Shown piece by piece: positions 1-7,480 of a stretch of DNA of 41,991 nt. This DNA is from Coriobacteriia bacterium. GTDB lineage: Bacteria; Actinomycetota; Coriobacteriia; Anaerosomatales; Anaerosomataceae. The notes under the pieces are model-generated. The model saw nothing but the letters and a program-made list of their open reading frames with translations, was not told the DNA's origin and searched no databases. The position numbers were made by a program, and so were the translations under genes. The number at the start of each line of letters is the position of its first letter. Positions within the stretch are counted from its first letter, which is position 1. The stretch covers positions 1 to 41,991 of the forward strand of contig JAFGAG010000066.1 of assembly GCA_016933785.1 (NCBI GenBank), given 5' to 3'.

Positions 1-74
1 AAGATGGAGCCGTCGTGTAAGGTCAGCTGCTGCGTGACCTCGGCCAGCAAAACTGGGGTGTGCCGGTATTCCAT
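1..74 (-). CDS. rsmH: RsmH (MraW), 16S rRNA methyltransferase, N-terminal fragment
   Basis: The reverse strand from 74 to the window edge reads MEYRHTPVLLAEVTQQLTLH, the conserved start of RsmH, which N4-methylates C1402 of 16S rRNA. Only about 24 residues are present and the gene runs off the window, so the SAM-binding domain is not visible. It is too short for the ORF track. The ATG lies 10 nt after the mraZ stop, as in the canonical mraZ-rsmH start of the dcw cluster, so it is presumably transcribed from the mraZ promoter. The Shine-Dalgarno is weak, which suggests coupling to mraZ translation. The identification rests on the HTPVLL motif plus position. Confidence 0.88.
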   Translation of the reverse strand, partial: MEYRHTPVLLAEVTQQLTLHDGSI

Positions 75-84
75 TCTCAAAGAC

Positions 85-519
85 CTAAAGGATGCCGAGC
101 TCGGCGAGTTCGCGCGTCACGTCCTCGATACGACCCTCGGTCTCGCTGTTGTACGCGGCCCACGCGGCCGCATCCCAGATCTCCACTCGGTCGCCGTTGC
201 CGATGACCGCGACATCGCGGTCCAGATGCGCGTACTCGCGCAGGACCGCAGGTATGCTGATGCGGCCCGCACTGTCGAACTCGACCGGTGACGCGCCAGC
301 CGCGAAGAACCTGCGGACGCCACGGAACCTGGGATCGAAATCGCCCCGGTCGGTGAGCTGTTTGAGGAACTGCTCGTGCTCGGCGGGCGCGTACACGTAG
401 AGACACTGGTCGAGTCCCTTGGCCACGACGATCGTCCCCGCCATCGCGCCCCGGAACTTCGCGGGCAACGACAGGCGCCCCTTGGCGTCCAGCGTGTGCT
501 GGTACTCGCCGAGAAACAT
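85..519 (-). CDS. mraZ: MraZ, dcw-cluster transcriptional regulator
   Basis: 144-residue protein with two SpoVT/AbrB-like halves. The first opens MFLGEYQHTLDAKGRLSLP and the second carries FDSAGRISIP, the two tandem DNA-binding signatures of MraZ. In characterised bacteria MraZ forms a ring oligomer that binds repeats upstream of its own gene and represses the dcw cluster. The ORF track starts 23 codons earlier, but ATG 519 is preferred: it follows GGGAGGGA at good spacing, it matches the family N-terminus, and the extra region overlaps the promoter leader. rsmH follows after 10 nt. The length is normal for the family. Confidence 0.96.
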   Translation of the reverse strand: MFLGEYQHTLDAKGRLSLPAKFRGAMAGTIVVAKGLDQCLYVYAPAEHEQFLKQLTDRGDFDPRFRGVRRFFAAGASPVEFDSAGRISIPAVLREYAHLDRDVAVIGNGDRVEIWDAAAWAAYNSETEGRIEDVTRELAELGIL

Positions 520-576
520 CCCGTCCCTCCCCACTTCCGAGTACATCGCGCCCCCTCGGGACGCCGCTATGTGCTC

Positions 577-608
577 AATGTATGCCACCGTGTCCCACTT
601 TGCAACAC
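577..608 (-). promoter_or_regulatory. mraZ promoter with three MraZ boxes
   Basis: On the minus strand TTGCAA (605-600), a 17-nt spacer and TACATT (582-577) form a sigma-A/70-like promoter about 50 nt upstream of the mraZ start codon. Three GTGKK-type repeats start at 608 (GTGTT), 598 (GTGGG) and 588 (GTGGC). Their exact 10-bp period is the arrangement known for MraZ operators. Two of the three lie inside the -35/-10 spacer, so MraZ bound there would be expected to block RNA polymerase. The autoregulation is inferred from the known family behaviour. Confidence 0.8.
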
Positions 609-767
609 TTTTTGGGCATTTGCTCCACCTGCATGCCCCACTCCGCCACTCGATCCCGCCGCTTCGCGCGAACCGAGCCCGGGAACGATACGTCTTAGTG
701 GGGACAGACAGGCAGGATTCGGACCCTGACAGTGGAAAACCAGGAGGGACAGGCCCGATACGCTGTG

Positions 768-796
768 TTGCCCCCCAGCGGGGGCAGCGCTAGAAT
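768..796 (+). promoter_or_regulatory. Promoter of the 54-aa membrane protein, with a dyad in the spacer
   Basis: TTGCCC (768-773), a 17-nt spacer and TAGAAT (791-796) form a good promoter; transcription would start near 803, shortly before the GGAGGTGA ribosome binding site at 819-826. The spacer contains a perfect 7-bp inverted repeat, TGCCCCC/GGGGGCA (769-775 and 780-786), which overlaps the -35 element. It could be an operator for a repressor, but no regulator can be named from the sequence. Confidence 0.6.
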
Positions 797-835
797 CGGT
801 GCAACACGCAGGTGCGATGGAGGTGAACAGCCCCT

Positions 836-1000
836 ATGTATGGATGGTTCCTGCTCGGCCACAACGTTCCCGGCACCTACTACAACGTGCTCATGGTCTC
901 GTTCATTCTGGTGTGCGCGGTCGCGATCGGTTTCCTTGCCTACGCCGCGAAGCAGATGAAGAAGAACGCGGAGGCCTCGGAGAAGATCGAGTCCAAGTAG
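836..1000 (+). CDS. 54-aa single-pass membrane microprotein, unknown function
   Basis: Starts MYGWFLLGHNVPGTYY and ends KKNAEASEKIESK; it is below the ORF-track cut-off. Residues about 17-39 form one hydrophobic segment (VLMVSFILVCAVAIGFLAYAA), followed by a charged lysine-rich tail probably in the cytoplasm. A strong GGAGGTGA lies 9 nt before the ATG, and a near-consensus promoter lies just upstream, which together make this a convincing gene. I do not recognise the family. It diverges from mraZ and precedes the DUF4349 lipoprotein gene, possibly as its operon partner. The hairpin at 1028-1064 separates the two. Confidence 0.75.
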   Translation: MYGWFLLGHNVPGTYYNVLMVSFILVCAVAIGFLAYAAKQMKKNAEASEKIESK

Positions 1001-1027
1001 TCTGCACCACCCACTGTTCTCATCCGG

Positions 1028-1064
1028 ACGCCCTGGAGCCTGTCGTCGGCAGGTGAAAGGGCGT
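1028..1064 (+). ncRNA. Compact RNA hairpin between orf54 and the DUF4349 gene
   Basis: ACGCCCT (1028-1034) pairs perfectly with AGGGCGT (1058-1064). Inside, GCCTG pairs with CAGGT around a 7-nt loop. The two helices are separated by a symmetric all-purine 3x3 loop, GGA/GAA, which can form tandem sheared G-A pairs. The element starts 27 nt after the orf54 stop and ends about 40 nt before the lipoprotein start. A run of U is lacking, so it is more likely an attenuator or mRNA-stability element than a simple terminator. It matches no riboswitch class I know. Confidence 0.4.
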
Positions 1065-1106
1065 TCGCGTTACCCAGGCACAGATGCAGACGAGAGGAGT
1101 ACCGCG

Positions 1107-2126
1107 ATGTCAACGATCCCCCGCTCATACCGCACGACCCTCGTACTACTCGCACTCACGGTAGCCGCGGCCGCCATGGTTGGATGCTCGGCGGCCAGCG
1201 AGTCTGCGACCGACGTCGCGGCCGAGGAGTACGGCGTCGCGGGAGTGGCGAGCGACCCCACCGCTCCGGCGACGCGCGACGGCGTCGCCGATGAGGCAGC
1301 CGGTCCCGACTCGGTCGAGAGCAAGCAGGCTCCCGACGCGGACCGCATGGTCATCAGGAACAAGACACTGCGTCTCGAGGTGGAGAGCACGCCCGACGCG
1401 GTGGAGCGGATCCGAGCGCTCGTGAAGACACACGACGGGACCATCCAGGACCTTCAGGTGGCGACGGATACCGACGAATGGCTGTACCGGTACGATGAGT
1501 ACGGCTATGCGACCGGTGACGGCGCAGCCCTCCGTGGCTGGGTCACCGTACGCGTACCGGCAGCATCATTTGAGGCGTTCGTCGATGAGGCGATCGCGCT
1601 CGGCACGTTGCGCTTCCAGGCCGAGGATTCCGAGGATGTCACCCAGCAGCACGTGGACCTGACCGCCCGGCTCGCGAACCTTCGTGCCGAAGAGGAGCGC
1701 CTCCGGACCTTCTTCGACGCCGCTAAGGACGTCGAGGACATGCTCGCCATCGAGACGGAGCTCAACCGCGTCCGCCAGGAGATCGAAAGCCTGGACGCTC
1801 AGGTAACGTACCTCGAACGACAGGCGGCGATGGCGACCATAACCATCGAGCTCACCGAGCCTCGCCCCGTGGTCCGTCCGGCCGGTGACGACTGGGGCTT
1901 CCGCGACGCGATCACCAGCGGATTCCGCGGAGCCGCCGACGTGGTGACCTTCCTCATCGCTGCTGTGATCGGCACCGCGCCGTTGTGGATCCTCGCCATC
2001 ATCGCGCTGGTGATCGTGCGTGCGGTACTGCGGTCGCGCACCAAGAAGCAGATGGCCGCCGCCGCTCGGGCCGCGCAGCAAGCCGCGCCACAGGCGCCCG
2101 ACGCCTCAGCCGACGCGCAGCTCTGA
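1107..2126 (+). CDS. DUF4349-family lipoprotein with C-terminal membrane anchor
   Basis: 339 residues from ATG 1107, which follows AGAGGAGT. The 18-codon upstream extension in the ORF track is hydrophilic and would bury the signal peptide. Residues 10-27 form a lipoprotein signal ending MVGC (Cys27). A Thr/Ala/Asp-rich linker follows, then a domain with the heptad-like stretch RLANLRAEEERLRTFF...ETELNRVRQEIESLDAQ, typical of DUF4349. Near the C-terminus a hydrophobic helix (FLIAAVIGTAPLWILAIIALVIV) and a basic tail anchor it in the membrane. DUF4349 proteins have no established biochemical function; an envelope-associated coiled-coil role is inferred. The following ORF begins 6 nt after the stop. 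Confidence 0.85.
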   Translation: MSTIPRSYRTTLVLLALTVAAAAMVGCSAASESATDVAAEEYGVAGVASDPTAPATRDGVADEAAGPDSVESKQAPDADRMVIRNKTLRLEVESTPDAVERIRALVKTHDGTIQDLQVATDTDEWLYRYDEYGYATGDGAALRGWVTVRVPAASFEAFVDEAIALGTLRFQAEDSEDVTQQHVDLTARLANLRAEEERLRTFFDAAKDVEDMLAIETELNRVRQEIESLDAQVTYLERQAAMATITIELTEPRPVVRPAGDDWGFRDAITSGFRGAADVVTFLIAAVIGTAPLWILAIIALVIVRAVLRSRTKKQMAAAARAAQQAAPQAPDASADAQL

Positions 2127-2132
2127 GGGCGC

Positions 2133-2558
2133 ATGAGCAGCCGCCCTCGGATACCACTTTGGGCGGCGGTCGCAATCACGGCCGCCGCCTATGCGGTACG
2201 TTCAGCCTCCCGGGGATCACTCGCGCTGGATATGCCGACCGACGCCATCGTGCTCGGCGCCCTGCTCGGAACCCTAGCCTTGAGCGCGCTCGCGGGAACG
2301 GCCACGCAGCACAGACGCGATGAGCTGGCCGACCAGATGGACAAGCGACACGGCCGCACAGGCCGCGAGAGGGAGTGCGACGAGGTCGGTGCCGATGCTA
2401 AGCCCCTCGGTGCCGGGCGCACCCGATCCGCCGACGACGGTCAGCCAGCCTCCGAGCGCGATGCCAGCGGCCACGCCCACTCCCCAGGAGCAAGCCCAGC
2501 CGAACGCGGGGCCGATACGAAACGGTCGACCGTCCCGCGCCACCAACATCGGTCCTAG
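2133..2558 (+). CDS. Possible small membrane protein downstream of the DUF4349 gene
   Basis: 141-codon ORF starting 6 nt after the lipoprotein stop. The first 60 residues look coding, with two hydrophobic stretches (LWAAVAITAAAYAV and DAIVLGALLGTLALSALAG). From about residue 65 it becomes a low-complexity Arg/Asp/His-rich sequence that mirrors the opposite-strand ORF at 2274-2549. Either this gene has a shorter real product or a frameshift near the antisense boundary, or the ORF is a fortuitous extension. No family recognised. The ribosome binding site is weak (GAGGGCG). Confidence 0.35.
   Translation: MSSRPRIPLWAAVAITAAAYAVRSASRGSLALDMPTDAIVLGALLGTLALSALAGTATQHRRDELADQMDKRHGRTGRERECDEVGADAKPLGAGRTRSADDGQPASERDASGHAHSPGASPAERGADTKRSTVPRHQHRS
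2274..2549 (-). CDS. 91-aa two-helix membrane protein after the nucleoside permease genes
   Basis: Begins 5 nt after the permease stop and reads MLVARDGRPFRIGPAF, followed by two likely transmembrane helices (GWACSWGVGVAAGIALGGWLTVV and LPLAACAAVSLVHLVGQLIASV) and a basic end. Codon third positions are strongly G/C, as in neighbouring genes, which supports real coding. It could be an accessory subunit of the BMP-type transporter or an unrelated small membrane protein. No family is recognised. It lies entirely antisense to the tail of the 2133-2558 ORF, and the two are unlikely both to be full-length genes. Confidence 0.5.
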   Translation of the reverse strand: MLVARDGRPFRIGPAFGWACSWGVGVAAGIALGGWLTVVGGSGAPGTEGLSIGTDLVALPLAACAAVSLVHLVGQLIASVLRGRSRERAQG

Positions 2559-3508
2559 CCCTTCTCGTATGGCACGCCCACCTGCGCGGGACCGACCGCC
2601 CGGCCGATAACCCCCGCGAGCACGACGACCGTCACCACGTACGGCACCATCAGGAAGAACTCGGGGGGCAGGTCGATCACATCACGGAACGGCTGAAGCT
2701 TGATCTGGAGTGCATCCGCGAAGCCGAACAGCAGCGATGCGAGGTACGACCCTATCGGCGTCCAGCGACCGAAGATGTTCGCGGCAAGCGCGATATACCC
2801 TCGACCGTTGGTGAAGCCCTCCTGGAAGACGCCCACCTGTTCGATGCTCAGATTCGCCCCGGCAAGACCACCGAGTGCACCACTCATGAGAACGGCTACC
2901 CAGCGCCCGCGCGCGACACTCACACCGGCAGTGTCCACAGCCCTCGGGTGTTCGCCGAGCGCACGAAGACGTAGTCCCCACCGGGTGTGATACAGCGCCC
3001 ACTGCGCCCCGATAGCGATGATGATCGCGAGGTAGACGATCGGCGTGTGCGACAGAAACACCCCATTGATCCACCGCCAGACTTCTCCGAGGAAGCCCTC
3101 TCCCATCGCCCCTATCCGGAAGACCGGCTGCAGCGTAGGGATGGGCTGCGTGGTGCCAGGATGCCCGTACCACAGCTCCATGAGGAACCCCGTGAGACCG
3201 AGGGCGAGCAGGTTGATCGCCGTACCCGACACCACCTGGTCGGTGCGCAGGTTGACGGATGCCACAGCATGCACGGCCGAGATCGCCACGCCGGCGAGGA
3301 CCGCCACGATGACACCGAGCCAGGGGCTTCCGGTCGCAAGGACCGTAGCGGTTCCGAAGAAGGCGCCGATCAGCATGATGCCCTCGAGTGCGATGTTCAC
3401 GATACCCGAACGTTCACAGATCGTTCCACCGATCGCGGCAAGCGCGAGCGGGGTGGCGATCCGAAGTGCCGCAGCGAACAGATCTGGCGTGATGACGTCA
3501 CTCAGCAC
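2555..3508 (-). CDS. nupQ: BMP-type nucleoside ABC transporter, second permease (NupQ-like)
   Basis: 317-residue polytopic membrane protein of the BPD_transp_2 permease family. The stretch IATPLALAAIGGTICERSGIVNIALEGIMLIGAF is the conserved N-terminal region seen in sugar and nucleoside importers of the RbsC/NupQ type. About eight to ten hydrophobic segments follow. With the preceding permease it would form the heterodimeric channel for nucleoside uptake. The GTG start lies inside the end of nupP (11-nt overlap), so the two are translationally coupled. Substrate assignment is by family; exact nucleoside specificity cannot be read. Confidence 0.85.
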   Translation of the reverse strand: MLSDVITPDLFAAALRIATPLALAAIGGTICERSGIVNIALEGIMLIGAFFGTATVLATGSPWLGVIVAVLAGVAISAVHAVASVNLRTDQVVSGTAINLLALGLTGFLMELWYGHPGTTQPIPTLQPVFRIGAMGEGFLGEVWRWINGVFLSHTPIVYLAIIIAIGAQWALYHTRWGLRLRALGEHPRAVDTAGVSVARGRWVAVLMSGALGGLAGANLSIEQVGVFQEGFTNGRGYIALAANIFGRWTPIGSYLASLLFGFADALQIKLQPFRDVIDLPPEFFLMVPYVVTVVVLAGVIGRAVGPAQVGVPYEKG

Positions 3509-4622
3509 CGCTGGTCGCCTCCTTCTGACGCTTGCGGATGAACCAGTTGACGATACCCTCGGCTGCCACGAAGAAGATGACGAGCGCCTGGATGATCAGG
3601 ATGATCTTCTGCGAGACGCCGGCTTCCAGCTGCATCGTCCCGCTGCCCGCCGAGAGCGCGCCGAACAGCAGGGCCGCTGCGATGATGCCGATCGGGTGGT
3701 TCTTCGCGAGCAGCGCCACGGCGATGCCGGTGAATCCGACGCCAGCGGAGAATTGGTCGAATATCCGATGGTGGAGTCCCATGACCTCCACGGCTCCGGC
3801 AAGACCCGCCAGTGCACCCGAGATACACAGAGCCTTGACCGTGGTCCACTGGACCGAGATGCCCGCCGTCTCGGCGGCCCATGGACTCAGGCCCACCGCA
3901 CGGTTCTCGTAGCCAAGGGTCGTGTACCGCAGGACCAGCCAGACCCCCACCGCGGCGATGATGGCGATGAACACTCCGAGGTGGGCGCGTCCCAGACCAA
4001 AGAACGGCAGCGCCTCGAGAGTGGTCGCGGAGAAGAGCGACTGGATGCGTGGAATCTGCGCGTTGGCGGACAGATTGACCGTCTGTGGGATCTGTCCCGG
4101 CGCTTTGAGTGGACCGGCCGTGAGCCAGGACACCACGTAGCGCGCGATGTGCGAGAACATCATCGTGGTGATGACCTCGTGAGCCCCGATCCGCGCCTTC
4201 AGGATCGCAGGCACGAACGCCCATGCGGCACCTGCGAGCGCGCCGACCAGGAGCAGGGTCGGAATCGTGATCAGCGGCGTCAAACCGGCCAGCTCCACGC
4301 CCAGCCAGGCAGCGAGAAGCCCGCCCATCATGAGCTGACCCTCGGCACCGATGTTGAACAGCCCTGCCCTGAAGCCATAACCGACGGCCAGACCGGCGAG
4401 GATGAGCGGCGTTGAGCGCAAGATCGTCTCACCGATCTGCCGTGGTCCGCCGAAAGCACCTTTGAACAGCGCGGCGAACGCCTCGACCGGGTCGTATCCT
4501 GAGATCCAGATGATGAGTGAGCCTACGCCGATCGCCAGCACCGTGGACATGATCGGTGTGCCGACCTTCTGCACGACCGACATCCACGCCCGCGCGGGAA
4601 CGACATCCCTCGAACCGCTCAC
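3498..4622 (-). CDS. nupP: BMP-type nucleoside ABC transporter, first permease (NupP-like)
   Basis: 374 residues starting at GTG 4622, which overlaps the ATPase stop in a GTGA arrangement and follows GGAGGTG. The segment LILAGLAVGYGFRAGLFNIGAEGQLMMGGLLAAW is the hallmark of this permease family (NIGAEGQ). The C-terminal half contains HHRIFDQFSAGVGFTGIAVALLAKNHP, also typical. It pairs with the NupQ-like permease, and both are served by the two-domain ATPase upstream. No abnormality in length or reading frame. Confidence 0.87.
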   Translation of the reverse strand: MSGSRDVVPARAWMSVVQKVGTPIMSTVLAIGVGSLIIWISGYDPVEAFAALFKGAFGGPRQIGETILRSTPLILAGLAVGYGFRAGLFNIGAEGQLMMGGLLAAWLGVELAGLTPLITIPTLLLVGALAGAAWAFVPAILKARIGAHEVITTMMFSHIARYVVSWLTAGPLKAPGQIPQTVNLSANAQIPRIQSLFSATTLEALPFFGLGRAHLGVFIAIIAAVGVWLVLRYTTLGYENRAVGLSPWAAETAGISVQWTTVKALCISGALAGLAGAVEVMGLHHRIFDQFSAGVGFTGIAVALLAKNHPIGIIAAALLFGALSAGSGTMQLEAGVSQKIILIIQALVIFFVAAEGIVNWFIRKRQKEATSGAE

Positions 4623-6178
4623 GCGCCCACCTCCGATCCGGTCGGCGAAACGTCAGCGCCATCATCGAGTTTCGTGCCGCCGCCACCGGTCATGTAGTAC
4701 CCGAGGGTCTCGGCGTCAGCTTCCTCCGCGACGAACTCCTTCACGATGCGACCCTCGTACATGACGAGCACTCGGTCGGCCAGAGACAGGACCTCTTCGA
4801 GTTCCAGGCTGATGAGGAGTACGGCCTTGCCCGCCGATCGCTCGCCGAGTATCTGCCGGTGGACGAACTCGATGGCGCCCACGTCGAGGCCACGCGTCGG
4901 CTGCGCCGCAACGAGGAGCTCCGGGTTGCGGCCGATCTCGCGCGCGACAACCACCTTCTGCTGGTTCCCGCCGGATAGGCTCGATGCCAGGACCTTCTCG
5001 GAGGGGGTCCGAATGTCGTAGTCCTCGATCCGCTTCTTTGCCATCGCGGTGATCTCTCGCGGATGCATCACGCCGCGCGTCGCGTAGGGCTTCAGCCGGT
5101 GATCACCAAGCACGAGGTTCTCGGCGAGGTTGAACGGCAGGACAAGGCCACGCCGGTGCCTGTCCTCTGGGATGTGCGACACGCCGACCTCGATCGAGGA
5201 GCGAGCGCTCGCATGGGTGATATCGGTGCCTTTGAGACTGATACTCCCGGACTGAGGGGACCGCAGACCCACCAGAGCCTCCACGAGTTCGGTCTGTCCG
5301 TTCCCGCTCACACCGGCGATGGCAACGATCTCGCCGCCACACACCGTGAAGGAGACGCCCGCGACGGCATCCAGCTCCTGATCGCTCTTGACTGCGAGGT
5401 CCCGGATCTCGAGCACCACGTCGCCGCACTGAGATGGCTCCTTGTCGATGCGCAGCACCACATCCCGGCCCACCATCAGCCGCGCCAGACCGATCTCATC
5501 GGTCTCGGACGGGCGCACCTCACCCACCACGGAGCCATCACGCATGACCACGATGCGGTCCGCAACGGCCATGACCTCCTCGAGCTTGTGCGTGATGAAG
5601 ACGACCGACAACCCTTCGTCCACCAGCGAACGCACCACCGCGAAGAGTTCGCGCACCTCCTGCGGTGTGAGTACCGCCGTCGGTTCGTCGAGGATGAGGA
5701 CCCGGGCACCTTGATACAGTGCCTTGAGGATCTCCACCCGTTGCTGGAGTCCGACCTCCAGTTCGCTGATCTTCGCGTCGGGGTCGACACGCAGGCCGTA
5801 TCGCTCGGAGATCTCCGCGACCCGTTCCCGCGCGGCTTTCATATCGATGATGCCAAGACGGCCAGGCTCACGACCCAGTACGATGTTCTCGGTCACTGTA
5901 AGGGGTTCGACCAACATGAAGTGCTGATGGACCATGCCGATGCCAAGGTCGATCGCCTGCCTGGAGGATCGGATCTTAACAGGCTGGCCATCGACCAGGA
6001 TCTCACCTTGGTCGGCGGACAGCAGGCCGTACACGATATTCATCAGCGTGGACTTGCCGGCTCCGTTCTCGCCGAGCAGGGCCACGATCTCCCGCTCCTC
6101 CAGCACCAGTGAGACCTTGTCGTTGGCGATGACGCCGGGGAACACCTTTGTGACCTCGCGCAGCTCGAGTACCGGCAT
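4619..6178 (-). CDS. nupO: BMP-type nucleoside ABC transporter, tandem ATPase (NupO-like)
   Basis: 519 residues from ATG 6178 (AGAGGAG six nt upstream); the 34-codon upstream extension of the ORF track is not supported. Two ABC domains lie in tandem. Domain 1 has Walker A GENGAGKST (about 36-44) and Walker B LILDEPTAVLT. Domain 2 has the degenerate Walker A GVSGNGQTE, the signature LSGGNQQK and AQPTRGLDVGA in place of a normal Walker B. This asymmetry is normal for RbsA/NupO-type ATPases, where only one site is fully active. It powers the two permeases encoded immediately downstream. Confidence 0.92.
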   Translation of the reverse strand: MPVLELREVTKVFPGVIANDKVSLVLEEREIVALLGENGAGKSTLMNIVYGLLSADQGEILVDGQPVKIRSSRQAIDLGIGMVHQHFMLVEPLTVTENIVLGREPGRLGIIDMKAARERVAEISERYGLRVDPDAKISELEVGLQQRVEILKALYQGARVLILDEPTAVLTPQEVRELFAVVRSLVDEGLSVVFITHKLEEVMAVADRIVVMRDGSVVGEVRPSETDEIGLARLMVGRDVVLRIDKEPSQCGDVVLEIRDLAVKSDQELDAVAGVSFTVCGGEIVAIAGVSGNGQTELVEALVGLRSPQSGSISLKGTDITHASARSSIEVGVSHIPEDRHRRGLVLPFNLAENLVLGDHRLKPYATRGVMHPREITAMAKKRIEDYDIRTPSEKVLASSLSGGNQQKVVVAREIGRNPELLVAAQPTRGLDVGAIEFVHRQILGERSAGKAVLLISLELEEVLSLADRVLVMYEGRIVKEFVAEEADAETLGYYMTGGGGTKLDDGADVSPTGSEVGA

Positions 6179-6216
6179 CGGCACTCCTCTCGAACGATCG
6201 AGCACCTGGCACGCTG

Positions 6217-6248
6217 GAGGGGCGACCGGCCTTCGCCGACCGCCCCTC
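6217..6248 (-). terminator. Intercistronic hairpin after the BMP lipoprotein gene
   Basis: Perfect 8-bp arms GAGGGGCG/CGCCCCTC enclose a further CGGC/GCCG stem with a GAAG loop. It lies between the binding-protein gene (stop 6305) and the ATPase gene (start 6178) on the minus strand. There is no U tract, so it is probably not a full terminator. In binding-protein operons such hairpins usually act as partial attenuators or protect the upstream mRNA, giving more binding protein than transporter; that role is inferred here. Confidence 0.65.
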
Positions 6249-6304
6249 AAGTGTAGCGCATCGTACGCAGCAGCAGACATTCACTGCCGGTCTCGGATCA
6301 GAGC

Positions 6305-7390
6305 CTACATCTCCTCTGGAACGACGACCGTACCGTTGATGATGGCGTCCGTGGCCTTCTGGACGGCATCCTTGATGGACTGCGGGACCTTGGACTCGAA
6401 GTCGTGGTACGGGGCGAGACCCACGCCACCCTCCTTGAGTCCGAAGACCTGCATCGTTCCGGCTGGGAAGTCGCCATCGACCGCGGCCTTGATGAGGTCG
6501 TAGACCACGACGTCGATGTTCTTCATCATCGAGGTCAGCATGACATCACCGGAGTTGGCGATCGTGTTGTACTGGTCGGCGTCGACACCGATGAACAGCG
6601 CGCCCTTTTCCTGGCACGCACGTACGGTGCCCTCGCCACAGCCACCAGCGGCAGCGTAGATGACATCCGCGCCCTGGTCGATGAGCGAGAGGCCAAGCTC
6701 CTTGCCCTTCGCCACATCGTCCCAGCTACCCGTGTACAGGCCGATGACCTGCACGTCCGGGTTGACCGACTTGGCGCCAGCCTCGAAGCCCGCCTGGAAC
6801 TTCCTGATGAGCGGGACGTCCATGCCGCCGACGAACCCGATGACGTTCTTGTCGTTCAAACGGTCATCGAACGTGTCCTTGGTCGCAAGACCGGCGACCA
6901 CACCCGCCAGGTAGCTGCCTTCGTTCTCCATGAAGCCGACACCCACGACGTTAGCCGGGACCGGCTCGAAGAACCCGTCGATGTTGATGAACATCGTGTC
7001 CGGGTAGTCCACACACACCTTCGAGACGGTGTCGGTCAGCAGGAAGCCGGTCGCGACAAGCGGGCTGTAGCCAGCCTGCGCCAGCTGCTCGAGGTTGGGC
7101 TCGTAGTCGTTGATCGTCGCCGACTCGAGTACCTCGACCTCGACACCCAGCTCAGACTCGGCCTGCTCGAAGCCCCGCCACGTCAGGTCGTTGAACGACT
7201 TGTCGCCCAGGCCGGCCGTATCGGTGATCATGGCCGTCTTCAGTGCTGGCTCTTCGACGACGGGCTCCTCCTCCGCGACGGGCTCCTCCTCCGCGACGGG
7301 CTCCTCCTCGGCCGCACATCCAGGCACGAATGCCACAACGAGCATCAGTGCCAGGACCAGGGCCAGGATCCTACTTGTTTTCCCGTTCAC
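6305..7390 (-). CDS. bmpA: BMP family nucleoside-binding lipoprotein (PnrA/BmpA-like)
   Basis: 361 residues if started at GTG 7390, preceded by GAGGAGG (spacing a little long) and giving a clean lipoprotein signal, NGKTSRILALVLALMLVVAFVPGC. The ORF-track ATG at 7435 adds 15 polar residues. After the lipid-modified Cys comes an acidic EEEPVA repeat linker, then the BMP domain with KSFNDLTWRGFEQAE and AAGGCGEGTV...FIGVDADQ, typical of PnrA-like purine nucleoside receptors. It should capture nucleosides outside the membrane and deliver them to the permeases encoded downstream. It is first in the operon and separated from the ATPase gene by a hairpin. Confidence 0.92.
   Translation of the reverse strand: MNGKTSRILALVLALMLVVAFVPGCAAEEEPVAEEEPVAEEEPVVEEPALKTAMITDTAGLGDKSFNDLTWRGFEQAESELGVEVEVLESATINDYEPNLEQLAQAGYSPLVATGFLLTDTVSKVCVDYPDTMFINIDGFFEPVPANVVGVGFMENEGSYLAGVVAGLATKDTFDDRLNDKNVIGFVGGMDVPLIRKFQAGFEAGAKSVNPDVQVIGLYTGSWDDVAKGKELGLSLIDQGADVIYAAAGGCGEGTVRACQEKGALFIGVDADQYNTIANSGDVMLTSMMKNIDVVVYDLIKAAVDGDFPAGTMQVFGLKEGGVGLAPYHDFESKVPQSIKDAVQKATDAIINGTVVVPEEM
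7259..7312. repeat. Three tandem 18-bp units in the lipoprotein linker
   Basis: The unit GACGGGCTCCTCCTCCGC is repeated three times in a row, the last copy with one or two changes. On the coding strand it encodes EEEPVA repeats just behind the lipidated cysteine of the BMP lipoprotein. Eighteen bases keep the frame, so copy-number change would only lengthen or shorten the surface tether. Confidence 0.85.
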
Positions 7391-7480
7391 TCTGCGATCC
7401 GCCTCCTCATACAGGACTGAACACACCGTATTCATTCTACCCTCAGCGCAAGCCGTCTACCATGCCTGGGTGACTGATTT

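Noticed and set aside
611-640. GGGCAT/ATGCCC inverted repeat upstream of the mraZ promoter
   Set aside because: Only 6-bp arms with a 13-nt loop; expected by chance in such GC-rich DNA.
1028-1064. Known riboswitch or SRP RNA
   Set aside because: Size and loops fit none of the classes I can recall (cobalamin, SAM, c-di-GMP, glycine, ZTP, 4.5S RNA); kept only as an unclassified hairpin.
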